Source: Struthidea cinerea (taxonomy: Eukaryota; Chordata; Aves; Passeriformes; Corcoracidae). Taken from it: 64,000 bases of DNA. Position 1 is the first letter of the stretch. Each line of letters begins with the position of its first letter. The stretch is from assembly GCA_013397865.1 (NCBI GenBank), contig VZTI01001176.1, forward strand, positions 532,288 to 596,287. The letters run 5' to 3'. The translations under genes and the position numbers were made by a program. The notes below the pieces were generated by a model. That model was not told where the DNA came from. It worked only from the letters and a program-made list of their open reading frames with translations, and did not search any database. Shown here in pieces: positions 42,501 to 47,500 of this stretch.

Positions 42501-44540
42501 CGGCAGAGAATTAGACAGCCTTGAGCCTGTGTTCCTCCGTCCACTTCCCAAAAATAGTCAGCAAAACCCAGAAGTGTGGAAGATGGGCAGGGAGGAGGCT
42601 GGCAGAAAAACTACCTTGCCTGTGTTTGGGACAGTGTTCCTTTGTGCTCTTTGATTAAGCATGTGCTCCTTACTAAAGTGATCCAGCAGCTCATTGAAAC
42701 GGGTTCAGCAGGTATCTACAACACACAGACAAAGTTAGGGAATGTGTTGCAACTGTAAAATATCCTAGCTCATTTTGGTAAACTGTTACTGGAAATATCT
42801 TCAAATGGAGGGAAAAAAATTCTTTTTCTGCCTTAAAACCACTATAAAACTAAATGAGTAGAGATTTCTTTTATCTATGTGCATATCTGTTGTCTTTTGA
42901 TGTGTGGGTAAATAGAAATGAAGTGGTTATTAGGGAAGCAATAATTCTGGGTTGTTCTCTAGATAGCAGTTATTTATTGAAATGCTAGACAGTTGCTTGC
43001 ATGTGAGTTGCATAACCATGCAAAACTGCGTGTCATCGAACACACACGTGCGATGTCATTGGAGGACATTGTGACTATCTGCTGGAAAGTTACGTGTTAC
43101 TTCCTTAATATTGTGCCTTAGAAAATGCAAAGCTGTTGCACACAGTCAGCAATGACTTATGGATGCAATAAATCCAAAAAGGTGAAGTCCTTTGTGAACT
43201 TCACCTGGGGAATATTTTTAAGTAAAAATGAAATAAATCAGACAAATGTTTCGGAACTAAAAGTGATATCCTGTATTTTGATCAACCACCTGCATGATTT
43301 ACTGTTAAAGGGTTTTGATAACAAGGATGCTTACTCTTTGCTTGTGGTTGTTGTAACATTTTCCCCCAAAGAACGCGTAACATGGAAATTCAAGAAGCAG
43401 GTTTCCTAACTGACGTGGTACATCTGTATAACTCCATGCGCTGCATTAAGGATGTGTGAATATATAATGTCTGAACCTAATATTTAAATGATACTGTGCA
43501 TGCTTGTGCATCTGTTGGATATGAGTCTCTAGCACTGCTTCACCCACGTGATAGAGTTAGATGTGCAAATCAGTCCCCAAGTGTATCAAAGGGTTGGTTG
43601 TCTCAGAGGTCAGGTCTGCTTCTCATTCATGTAGGGGTAAGCGCCCAAAGGGCTTAGGAGCATGGCTGGGATAAAGTGCATGAACGAGGCGGGAGGGATA
43701 TTGCATCGCACTGCAGACACATCACTGGGTCTCTGGAGCTGCTTAGGAATCGATCCCAGTGTCTATCAGGTAGTTTTGTATATGCATGTTTTAGCAAAGT
43801 TGATTGTACGTAAAGTGAAATGAAGCAGCGCTCAACGATGACGATTTTTTCCCCCTAATGAACATGTATTCACCAGCACAGAATAATTTTCAACAGTTTT
43901 CTGAATCATACTTGCCACTTCTTATGTTTGATTTTATAGTCCCTCTGGAATCTTACATGGCAAATTGATTCAGGATAAGATTTTTTTTCTTTTTTTTTCC
44001 AGTTTAAACACATTAATATGGTACATTTCTAATCAGGAACTTTGGCAACAGAAAAAAATAACACTTTCCTACATTTGAACTGCAATGTAAATGTATTTGT
44101 TGCAAAAAAATGATTTATTATTACTGAGCAAGTACAATGTATGTAATGGATTTTAGATGTTTTGGAATTTATTTAGCCTCTTACTACTTCAGAGAACCTG
44201 AACAGGTGTCATAACCCATCTGTATTTTACAAGCCCATTTTCATGGTGTATTTTTTCCTTACTCTTGCTATGTAGTGTTAGTGATGCAGTACACCTGTAG
44301 TTTTCAGTGAATGTCGTAAAGGTTGGTGAACCAGAAGGGGACCATCCTTATCTGCATGTCCATTCAGGGACAAGGATTGCTGTCCTAGCTGGGGCTAATG
44401 TTGAATACCAATTATGCTAATCTTCCCTTTATTTTATTTATTCTAAAATGCCTCTGGAAATTAGGAAAACTTGTCTAAAACTCGACAGCTTTTATAGTAA
44501 ATGTATGTTTATAAATAAAATGTTGATTACCTTTGGTGGT
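3251..44540 (+). CDS. LIMCH1: LIMCH1 gene, 3' part: 19 coding exons plus 3' UTR
   Basis: This is the C-terminal part of LIMCH1, an actin-cytoskeleton scaffold. The mammalian protein is known to bind non-muscle myosin IIA and to promote stress fibres and focal adhesions. The exons join in one frame to about 787 residues. Residues 1-230 are the conserved LIMCH1/LMO7 family region (Pfam DUF4757 type). Residues 230-460 are a variable Ser/Pro/Glu-rich linker, and 461-525 a highly charged Glu/Arg/Lys helix. Residues 526-709 are a second variable linker. The LIM domain is at about 717-775, and the tail ends Gln-Pro-Thr-Thr-Leu. That tail and the spacing of LIM ligands identify LIMCH1 rather than its paralogue LMO7, whose C-terminus differs. 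The start codon, promoter and CH domain lie before the window. No frameshift or internal stop was seen. Gene identity is very secure; exon borders are manual calls from GT-AG sites and phase. Confidence 0.97.
3378..6196 (+). other. LIMCH1 intron
   Basis: AT-rich intron of 2.8 kb with no exon-like segment. It contains the strong hairpin at 5154-5213, listed separately. The acceptor tract at 6180-6196 is a good pyrimidine run ending in cacag. Confidence 0.8.
5154..5213. repeat. Intronic inverted repeat (hairpin)
   Basis: Two perfect 17-bp arms (5161-5177 and 5182-5198) flank a 4-base loop ttgg. A second, outer 10-bp pair (5154-5163 with 5204-5213) overlaps the inner stem by three bases at its 5' side, and an A-rich bulge lies on the 3' side. 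The transcript would fold into a long stem. No terminal sequence of a known transposon was recognised, and no target-site duplication is clear. Confidence 0.85.
6197..6351 (+). CDS. LIMCH1: LIMCH1 exon 2 of the window
   Basis: 155 nt, phase 0/2. It begins Asp-Leu-Ala-Arg-Trp-Lys-Ser-Arg-Arg-Arg-Ser and ends Tyr-Arg-Glu-Ile-Val-Glu-Glu. The last lysine codon is split with exon 3. The Arg-Arg-Arg-Ser and Arg-Arg-Lys-Ser stretches are basic motifs of the kind phosphorylated by basophilic kinases; that is an inference. The acceptor is tcacag (6191-6196). The donor aa|gtacgt has a weak last exon base. Confidence 0.95.
6541..6940 (+). CDS. LIMCH1: LIMCH1 exon 3 of the window (largest)
   Basis: 400 nt, phase 2/0, residues about 94-227 of the visible protein. 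It starts with the rest of the helical family region (Glu-Arg-Arg-Glu-Arg-Glu-Leu-His-Glu-Ala-Tyr-Lys) and the Phe-Thr-Ile-Ser-Glu-Ala-Val-Leu-Glu-Arg-Leu motif. A serine/proline-rich segment follows, with Tyr-Leu-Arg-Gln-Gln-Ser-Leu-Pro, typical of LIMCH1. The acceptor is ttgcag at 6535-6540 and the donor aag|gtagga. Only 189 bp of intron separate it from exon 2. Confidence 0.96.
6941..10205 (+). other. LIMCH1 intron
   Basis: 3.3 kb of AT-rich sequence. Short open frames occur, for example at 9339-9590, but none has exon borders plus recognisable LIMCH1 sequence. No repeat of note was found. It ends in a pyrimidine-rich tract and ctgcag at 10200-10205. Confidence 0.75.
10206..10427 (+). CDS. 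LIMCH1: LIMCH1 exon 4 of the window
   Basis: 222 nt, phase 0/0, 74 codons. It opens Val-Asp-Gly-Lys-Val-Ser, a segment conserved in LIMCH1, and continues with Glu-Gly-Val-Ala-Arg-like spacing (Asp-Gly-Val-Ala-Arg here). The rest is hydrophilic and variable. The exon is a whole number of codons, so skipping it would keep the frame. A G/T-rich tract begins about 240 nt downstream of its donor (gtaaga). Confidence 0.93.
10669..10797. repeat. G/T-only low-complexity tract
   Basis: About 130 bp made almost entirely of G and T on the coding strand, with G runs of five to six bases near 10669 and 10730. It ends in a (GTT)n run at about 10779-10797. The RNA would be rich in UGU and GU. It lies about 240 nt past the exon 4 donor. 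Confidence 0.9.
14547..14568. repeat. (AATT)n simple repeat
   Basis: Five and a half copies of AATT (22 bp), a perfect tetranucleotide run inside the long intron. It is probably length-variable. Confidence 0.95.
19901..19994 (+). CDS. LIMCH1: LIMCH1 exon 5, with candidate alternative donors
   Basis: A candidate exon of 94 nt (31 codons plus one base), rich in Ala, Pro and Ser. The acceptor ctctctccag (19891-19900) is strong and the donor is ccag|gtgggt. The support is phase: exon 4 ends on a codon border, whereas the next certain exon (22508-22680) starts two bases into a codon. This exon bridges the two exactly. Exons 5 and 6 together are 267 nt, so joint skipping would also keep the frame. 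Human LIMCH1 has a segment of similar length but little sequence likeness here. Use of the later donors at 20040 and 20085 would add 15 or 30 residues. Confidence 0.6.
19984..20140. repeat. 45-bp minisatellite overlapping an exon end
   Basis: Copies of a 45-bp unit containing cccatccccaggtgggtg and a C-rich spacer. Splice-donor-like ccag|gt junctions sit at 19995, 20040 and 20085, exactly 45 bp apart. A fourth, at 20141, is 56 bp further on and out of step. The first three units are open in the exon 5 frame; a stop occurs just past the third donor. Confidence 0.9.
20340..20503 (+). mobile_element. CR1 LINE, 3' fragment
   Basis: It matches the usual avian CR1 3' end by eye: a ggacagggtgctagagaatct stretch, then cccttccagcctgggc, then an attctgtg-type octamer end at about 20490-20500. 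It is 5'-truncated and diverged. The left border is approximate. Confidence 0.8.
21114..21177. repeat. 32-bp tandem duplication with internal palindromes
   Basis: Two head-to-tail copies (21114-21145 and 21146-21177), nearly identical. Each holds the palindrome arms agtaattaa and ttaattact around a 4-base centre, and so several TAAT cores of the homeodomain-site type. Confidence 0.9.
22508..22680 (+). CDS. LIMCH1: LIMCH1 exon 6 of the window
   Basis: 173 nt, phase 1/0. It aligns with human LIMCH1 around the Cys-Ser-Pro-Thr-Val...Glu-Phe segment (here Cys-Ala-Ser-Pro-Val-Val...Leu-Glu-Phe), followed by a Glu/Lys-rich stretch. Because the likeness begins before the ctgcag at 22535-22540, I place the start at 22508 (attag). 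Starts at 22514 or 22541 would also keep the frame. The donor is cag gag|gtatgt. Confidence 0.88.
22681..23353 (+). other. LIMCH1 intron
   Basis: 673 bp. The exon 6 frame stays open into it for some distance, but codon content becomes lysine-rich and unlike the family, so read-through is not proposed. A small duplication of the tagatgttggt type occurs near 23105-23130. Confidence 0.75.
23354..23459 (+). CDS. LIMCH1: LIMCH1 exon 7 of the window
   Basis: 106 nt, phase 0/1. It encodes a segment with Leu-Pro-Phe-Ile-Lys-Lys-Leu-Pro-Glu, which lines up with Phe-Pro-Phe-Leu-Asp-Lys-Met-Pro-Glu in human LIMCH1. The acceptor gaacag is preceded by a modest pyrimidine run. The donor is aag|gtgagc. Confidence 0.93.
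23460..24955 (+). other. LIMCH1 intron
   Basis: 1.5 kb, including the CR1 fragment at 24166-24465. The last 100 bp become CpG-rich as the cassette exon nears, and end in a strong pyrimidine tract and ctgcag (24950-24955). Confidence 0.75.
24166..24465 (+). mobile_element. CR1 LINE, 3' fragment
   Basis: About 300 bp with the classic avian CR1 tail: gatattaggaagaaattctt, ggtgaggcactgg, ccccatccctggaagtgttc, ctagatgatctttaaggt and cattccaacccaaaccac. It is 5'-truncated and in the same sense as LIMCH1. Moderate divergence from the consensus I remember suggests an old copy. Confidence 0.92.
24956..25030 (+). CDS. LIMCH1: LIMCH1 cassette exon 8 (LMO7-like motif)
   Basis: A candidate exon of 75 nt, phase 1/1, so it can be included or skipped without changing frame. 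It has a strong acceptor (tctccgtgccgttgcctgcag) and a good donor (cag|gtaaat). Read in frame it ends Asn-Asn-Trp-Arg-Arg-Ser-Gln-Phe-Phe-Ser-Gln-Ser. The paralogue LMO7 has an Arg-Arg-Ser-Gln-Phe-Phe motif at the same place, before a Ser/Asp-rich piece and the Trp-x-Trp-Asp helix start. That positional match is the main evidence that it is real. The exon is GC- and CpG-rich compared with its surroundings. Probably alternatively spliced. Confidence 0.75.
25031..25736 (+). other. LIMCH1 intron
   Basis: 706 bp, CpG-rich at first and then AT-rich. It ends in a long T tract and taatag (25731-25736). Nothing else was seen. Confidence 0.8.
25737..25765 (+). CDS. LIMCH1: LIMCH1 microexon 9 (29 nt)
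   Basis: 29 nt, phase 1/0, encoding Ala-Asp-Ser-Asp-Ser-Gly-Asp-Lys-Ser-Asn. It matches the Asp-Ser-Pro-Ser-Ser-Glu-Lys-Ser piece of human LIMCH1. A T-rich acceptor tract and the donor aat|gtgagt fix both ends. Exons 7 and 9 together are 135 nt, a whole number of codons, whereas leaving out exon 9 alone would break the frame. Confidence 0.88.
25766..26769 (+). other. LIMCH1 intron
   Basis: 1.0 kb AT-rich intron with no repeat or exon seen. The acceptor at its end is cgtaag, with a T/C-rich run before it; AAG is a weak acceptor trinucleotide. Confidence 0.8.
26770..26853 (+). CDS. LIMCH1: LIMCH1 exon 10: start of the charged helix
   Basis: 84 nt, phase 0/0. It encodes Phe-Asn-Phe-Trp-Ser-Trp-Asp-Pro-Glu-Glu-Glu-Arg and then alternating Glu/Arg/Gln helix. 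The Trp-x-Trp-Asp-x-Glu-Glu-Glu-Arg start is shared by LIMCH1 and LMO7. The donor is cag|gtaggg. Confidence 0.96.
26854..28465 (+). other. LIMCH1 intron
   Basis: 1.6 kb of AT-rich sequence without recognisable repeats or exons. Confidence 0.8.
28466..28558 (+). CDS. LIMCH1: LIMCH1 exon 11: charged helix
   Basis: 93 nt, phase 0/0, 31 codons, nearly all Glu, Lys, Arg, Gln, Trp or Tyr, ending Arg-Arg-Tyr-Tyr-Glu-Glu. It continues the helix of exon 10, which is a coiled coil or single alpha-helix candidate. The acceptor is tacag and the donor gag|gtataa. Very well conserved in LIMCH1. Confidence 0.97.
28559..29523 (+). other. LIMCH1 intron
   Basis: 965 bp of AT-rich intron with an A run at about 28966-28977. 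No repeat or exon was seen. It ends in a clear pyrimidine tract, ctctttctttag. Confidence 0.8.
29524..29628 (+). CDS. LIMCH1: LIMCH1 exon 12 of the window
   Basis: 105 nt, phase 0/0. It ends the helix (Glu-Arg-Lys-Ile-Ile-Glu-Asp-Thr-Val-Val-Pro-Phe) and moves into a serine-rich, probably disordered linker with five serines in a row. The donor is gtg|gtgagt. Confidence 0.95.
29629..30987 (+). other. LIMCH1 intron
   Basis: 1.36 kb. No supported feature apart from the splice sites. The open frames around 30220-30568 have no family likeness. Confidence 0.8.
30988..31124 (+). CDS. LIMCH1: LIMCH1 exon 13 of the window
   Basis: 137 nt, phase 0/2. Hydrophilic linker rich in Lys, Glu and Gln. This part of LIMCH1 is poorly conserved between birds and mammals. 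The exon is called from its strong acceptor (catctgtcttctag), its donor (ag|gtatgt) and the exact phase match with the next exon. Confidence 0.85.
31125..31918 (+). other. LIMCH1 intron
   Basis: 794 bp, no feature seen. It ends in tttttattggcag. Confidence 0.8.
31919..32043 (+). CDS. LIMCH1: LIMCH1 exon 14 of the window
   Basis: 125 nt, phase 2/1. Linker sequence starting Ser-Gly-Asn-Lys-Val, where human LIMCH1 has Ser-Gly-Asn-Pro-Val. The rest is variable. The donor is agg|gtgaga. Confidence 0.85.
32044..33865 (+). other. LIMCH1 intron
   Basis: 1.8 kb. It includes an 86-codon open frame at 33289-33549 that reads like protein but has no known relative I can name; see the rejected list. No repeats were recognised. 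Confidence 0.75.
33866..33989 (+). CDS. LIMCH1: LIMCH1 exon 15 of the window
   Basis: 124 nt, phase 1/2. Gln/Ser/Pro-rich disordered linker. Sequence likeness to mammals is low. The call rests on a strong acceptor (cacctcttgttgtag), a good donor (ag|gtgagg) and an unbroken phase on both sides. Confidence 0.8.
33990..35211 (+). other. LIMCH1 intron
   Basis: 1.2 kb with no supported feature; a short gtgtggt run lies near 34968-34985. It ends in gctgtattttag. Confidence 0.8.
35212..35289 (+). CDS. LIMCH1: LIMCH1 exon 16 of the window
   Basis: 78 nt, phase 2/2, a whole number of codons, so it could be skipped in frame. It encodes a Ser/Pro/Ala-rich piece ending Ser-Gln-Ser-Pro-Asn, just before the LIM domain. 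The donor is cag|gtacta. Confidence 0.83.
36512..36594. repeat. CT/poly-T tract with 21-N gap
   Basis: A tctctctttctctc run passes into more than 30 T, then 21 N (36562-36582), then more T. The gap length is probably arbitrary; the true tract length is unknown. Confidence 0.95.
37351..37540 (+). mobile_element. CR1 LINE, 3' fragment
   Basis: It begins abruptly at ggtggtgaggcactgg and runs through ccccatccctagaggtgttc, a tacatgatctttaaggtccc stretch and ccattctgtgagtctatgg, the avian CR1 3' end with its octamer-like terminus. About 190 bp, 5'-truncated, same strand as LIMCH1. Confidence 0.93.
37840..37948 (+). CDS. LIMCH1: LIMCH1 exon 17: first zinc finger of the LIM domain
   Basis: 109 nt, phase 2/0. 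It encodes Ser-Gly-Lys-Lys-Leu-Cys-Ser-Thr-Cys-Gly, then Leu-Gly-Lys-Gly-Ala-Ala-Met-Ile-Ile-Glu-Thr-Leu and His-Ile-Gln-Cys-Phe-Arg. The Cys-x2-Cys-x19-His-x2-Cys ligands form the first zinc site. The intron falls right between the two fingers. The acceptor is ctcccag and the donor agg|gtatgt. Confidence 0.98.
37949..38837 (+). other. LIMCH1 intron inside the LIM domain
   Basis: 889 bp between the two zinc fingers. A T-rich stretch lies near 38245-38270. No repeats or other exons were seen. Confidence 0.82.
38838..38940 (+). CDS. LIMCH1: LIMCH1 exon 18: second zinc finger of the LIM domain
   Basis: 103 nt, phase 0/1. Cys-Gly-Ile-Cys-Lys and then Cys-Asn-Asp-Cys-Tyr supply the four ligands of the second zinc site, 21 residues apart, as is usual for LIM. 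All eight ligands of the domain are present. The acceptor is cctgacag and the donor agaa|gtaagt. Confidence 0.98.
38941..41461 (+). other. Last LIMCH1 intron
   Basis: 2.5 kb of AT-rich sequence with a poly-T run at about 41362-41377. No supported feature. It ends in a long T-rich tract and cccag. Confidence 0.8.
41462..41487 (+). CDS. LIMCH1: LIMCH1 exon 19: last coding segment and stop
   Basis: Two bases complete a threonine codon split with exon 18. Ala-Gly-Gln-Pro-Thr-Thr-Leu and TGA (41485-41487) follow. The same C-terminus, apart from Ser for the first Thr, is known in mammalian LIMCH1. The last residues fit a class I PDZ-binding motif (Thr-x-Leu). Confidence 0.96.
41818..41823 (+). terminator. 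LIMCH1: Proximal poly(A) signal candidate
   Basis: AATAAA 330 nt after the stop codon, followed by a T-rich gctgttttgttttaat stretch. Use would give a short 3' UTR. Confidence 0.5.
42169..42174 (+). terminator. LIMCH1: Middle poly(A) signal candidate
   Basis: AATAAA followed by gatttcttcatt; the downstream GU content is modest. Confidence 0.4.
44514..44519 (+). terminator. LIMCH1: Distal poly(A) signal
   Basis: AATAAA followed about 12 nt later by a strong G/T element (tttggtggtgttgatttt, 44532-44549). This is the best-formed of the three candidate ends. Confidence 0.7.
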
Positions 44541-47500
44541 GTTGATTTTACTTATTGTAACTAACTTCTGTTGCATGAACCTGGATTGCAGAGTAGAGGC
44601 TACTGCTTGGTTGGGGTAGGCTGAGCCAAGCTATGCTCCCCAGGACTTAGTGTCTGAGATGAGACAATAAAAAGGACATAGTTGAGATGGCAAAATGCAC
44701 TGTGGATTGCCACTGTAAGATGTAGCCCTCTATTCATAAGAGCATGTATGCCTGTTGTGGTAAAAGATGAGCGGAGAAGGCTTACTGTAGAGAGGTGAAC
44801 CCAAAGTCCTCAGAAGATCTTTCATCAATGTTGGTGGACTGTGGCTCAGACTTTCACTCAACAAAGCACTTTATATATGGCAATGCTAAATATGTGCTTG
44901 GTTAATTCCATTTCCATGTAGCAAAGATCCTGGAGTCTGCGCTCAGTTTTGCATGTGCTGAGGTATCTCACTAATTCTTGAATCGCAACAAGTGTGTGAC
45001 TTGTCCAGACACCAGAATAAAGTTCACACAAAATTTTAAGCTAATAACTGCCCCTTTTTCTACTTTTTAATCGGATCTTAAGTGGATGATGTGTTTGGGT
45101 TTGTGCCAGTAGAGCATCTCGGCTGTTAGATGAGTCATGGGGATGTACTGAAAATTTAATTTCTTTTTAATTCATTCATTCCTTCATTTTTATCCTGGTG
45201 CCTTAATGGCAGTGGTGCTGGTCATACATTATTCCTGCGTGTCCGTGAGGGCCAGCATTCTCTCCGGTGGCAGAGGCATGCTGGGATTCCCAGCAGTGCC
45301 ATCGGTTCCCTGTCTGCGGGAACAGCTCGCTGCCGCTGGAGGTTGCTCTGAGGCTGCGTTTGGAGGCAGTCAGGCAGCAATTTCTGCTCCAGCAGCTCTC
45401 CACCAAGGCTGCCGGGCACACAAACACTGTTTGTGACCCTTATGAGCCAGGGCAAATGGTGGCGATCCTGGTATGATTTTTTGTAATATTATTATTGTTA
45501 CAATTTGTAGTGAATGTGACCTCCACAGTCATTTATGATCCTAAAAGGGAACCGTTGGGGATGCACTCACCGGGCAAAATAATTTTGAATACCTTATAAA
45601 AGGGGAGTTGTGTCACCTGCTCACCTCCCGAGGAGCTTCAGCTGCAGGTAGCAAAGGCTGCCTGGAGGGCCCCGAGAGAAACCACTGTACTGACAGGGCC
45701 TTGGCATGCCCCAGGAGAGGTCACTGGCTTGCTGAGCAGTGGGATGAAGCTGAGGGCTTATGGAAGAAATAGGAGGAGATGGGAGAGAGGAGTGGGCTGT
45801 TACAGCTAAGGTTCAAACATTGGAGCAGAGGATACCACATGCGAAGAGGGATGTGTGCATGGCCCCCTAGGAGAGCTGTGCCTCCTCTACATCCTGTACA
45901 GGTGTGATGCCTCCATCCCTCCCCTTCCCCCCACTGTAGACTGTCGGGACAAGGGCTCAGTTTCCTCCATTCAGCCCACTTTGTTTTGCTCATTTTTTTT
46001 CCTCTCCTTAGCAGGTGTTTTGGTCATCAGTGAGCACAGCCAGGTGCTGGTAGCTGTGGGAGGCTCTAGGTACAGGTGATGAACATCAGTAGCTTGCTTA
46101 CCTTGTGAGTATTTATCCTTATCCAGAGAACTCTTCTGGAGCATAGTTAAAAGCAGGCACGTACCATTTTGTTTAGAAAATTAGCTTTAGGTACAGTTCT
46201 TGCTGCCCAATTTAGCAAAGATTTGGTTTCAGATGGGTCCCCTTCCTGGTAATGGGAGGCTGGTTAAGTAGTTACTCAATAAAATTTGCAGAGTGGAGGC
46301 TTGTCCTTTTCTCCACTTTACCAGGTTGGGTAACTGGGGAACAAGATGACAGAGACACGTCTGCAGTGAAAATCAGAAGGGGTTGTGAGCACTCAAAGTG
46401 AGCAGATGACCACCACTTGGATGGGAAAATAAAAATGTCAGTAAAAGATCTCCTGTAAAGGCAAACAGGTCCCCTATATAGTTTTAAAAGCCTCTGGTGG
46501 GAATGTAATTTCATCTGAATTTCCTGATAAGGGGAAATGACTAAACTGGAAGCTGCTCAAGTTTTTCAAGTAATAAGAGCCCAAAAAAAGAGGTAGAAGG
46601 TACATGACAGAATGTGACTCTTCCTGGGGGGAAGAGAGGTANGGGCATCTCTTTTCTAGTTCATGTTTTTTATAAAATGTAGCATGAATTAAACATGCAA
46701 GAGGGTGCTGCTGCTCTGTAGAACTTATGGAAAACCCCATGCTCTGCAAGAGTAGCCAGTGAAGCTAGCTAAACCCCAAAGCATATGGGGTTTTAAGCTG
46801 TTTAGGAAGAAAACCCCTCCATTATTTAAGATAATCTTATAAGTCACTGTTAACTCATCCATGGAGTCCATCTGCTTCACTGCACATGATGCACTGTAAA
46901 TTCTCTTAGCTACTGCCACATCCACAGTTCACAGATGTATTTTTTTCTGAGCAGGTGACCTGCTCGTTAAAACCTGCACAAGCCAATCATGTGTCTAGAA
47001 ACTAAATCAAAACTAACCAAACTACAAATATTTCCTTGAAATAACAGAATTTATCAAACAGGAAAAGAAAGCAAGATTTTAAAAATTCCTGTTTTCTATT
47101 ACATCTGACTACAGACAAAACCACTCCAACTGCAAGCACAGAAACAGAGACATGCTATCCACATCTCTGGAAACTCCTTGTTGTAATGCTGGAACTGCTG
47201 TTGCAGAGACCTGGGCTGGAGGTTTGCAATGGCTATCCCCTATTTTCCAGTGGCCAAGTGCTCTTTGATTGTCCTTGGGGTGGTTAATAAAACTTTGTGA
47301 GTGTGCACAACTCCAAGGAGGTGTTGCAATAATCCCCAATGTAGCAGTATGTCCCTATCATTCAGATTGAAGGTGTCACCTCCAAATGCAGTTTTCTGGG
47401 ACCACATCGAAACATTGCCAGGTGAGAACAAAGTGGCTATTTTTCCAAAAGATGTTAAACGTAGGGGGCGGGGGTTAGTCTAATTACAAACTTTTCTTAG

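Larger units (their letters stand above)
41488..44540 (+). other. LIMCH1: LIMCH1 3' UTR
   Basis: About 3 kb of AT-rich sequence after the stop, without coding likeness, up to a polyadenylation signal at 44514-44519. ATTTA-type elements are scattered through it, for example near 42970 and 44168. A 3' UTR of several kilobases is usual for this gene in mammals. The exact end is inferred. Confidence 0.75.
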
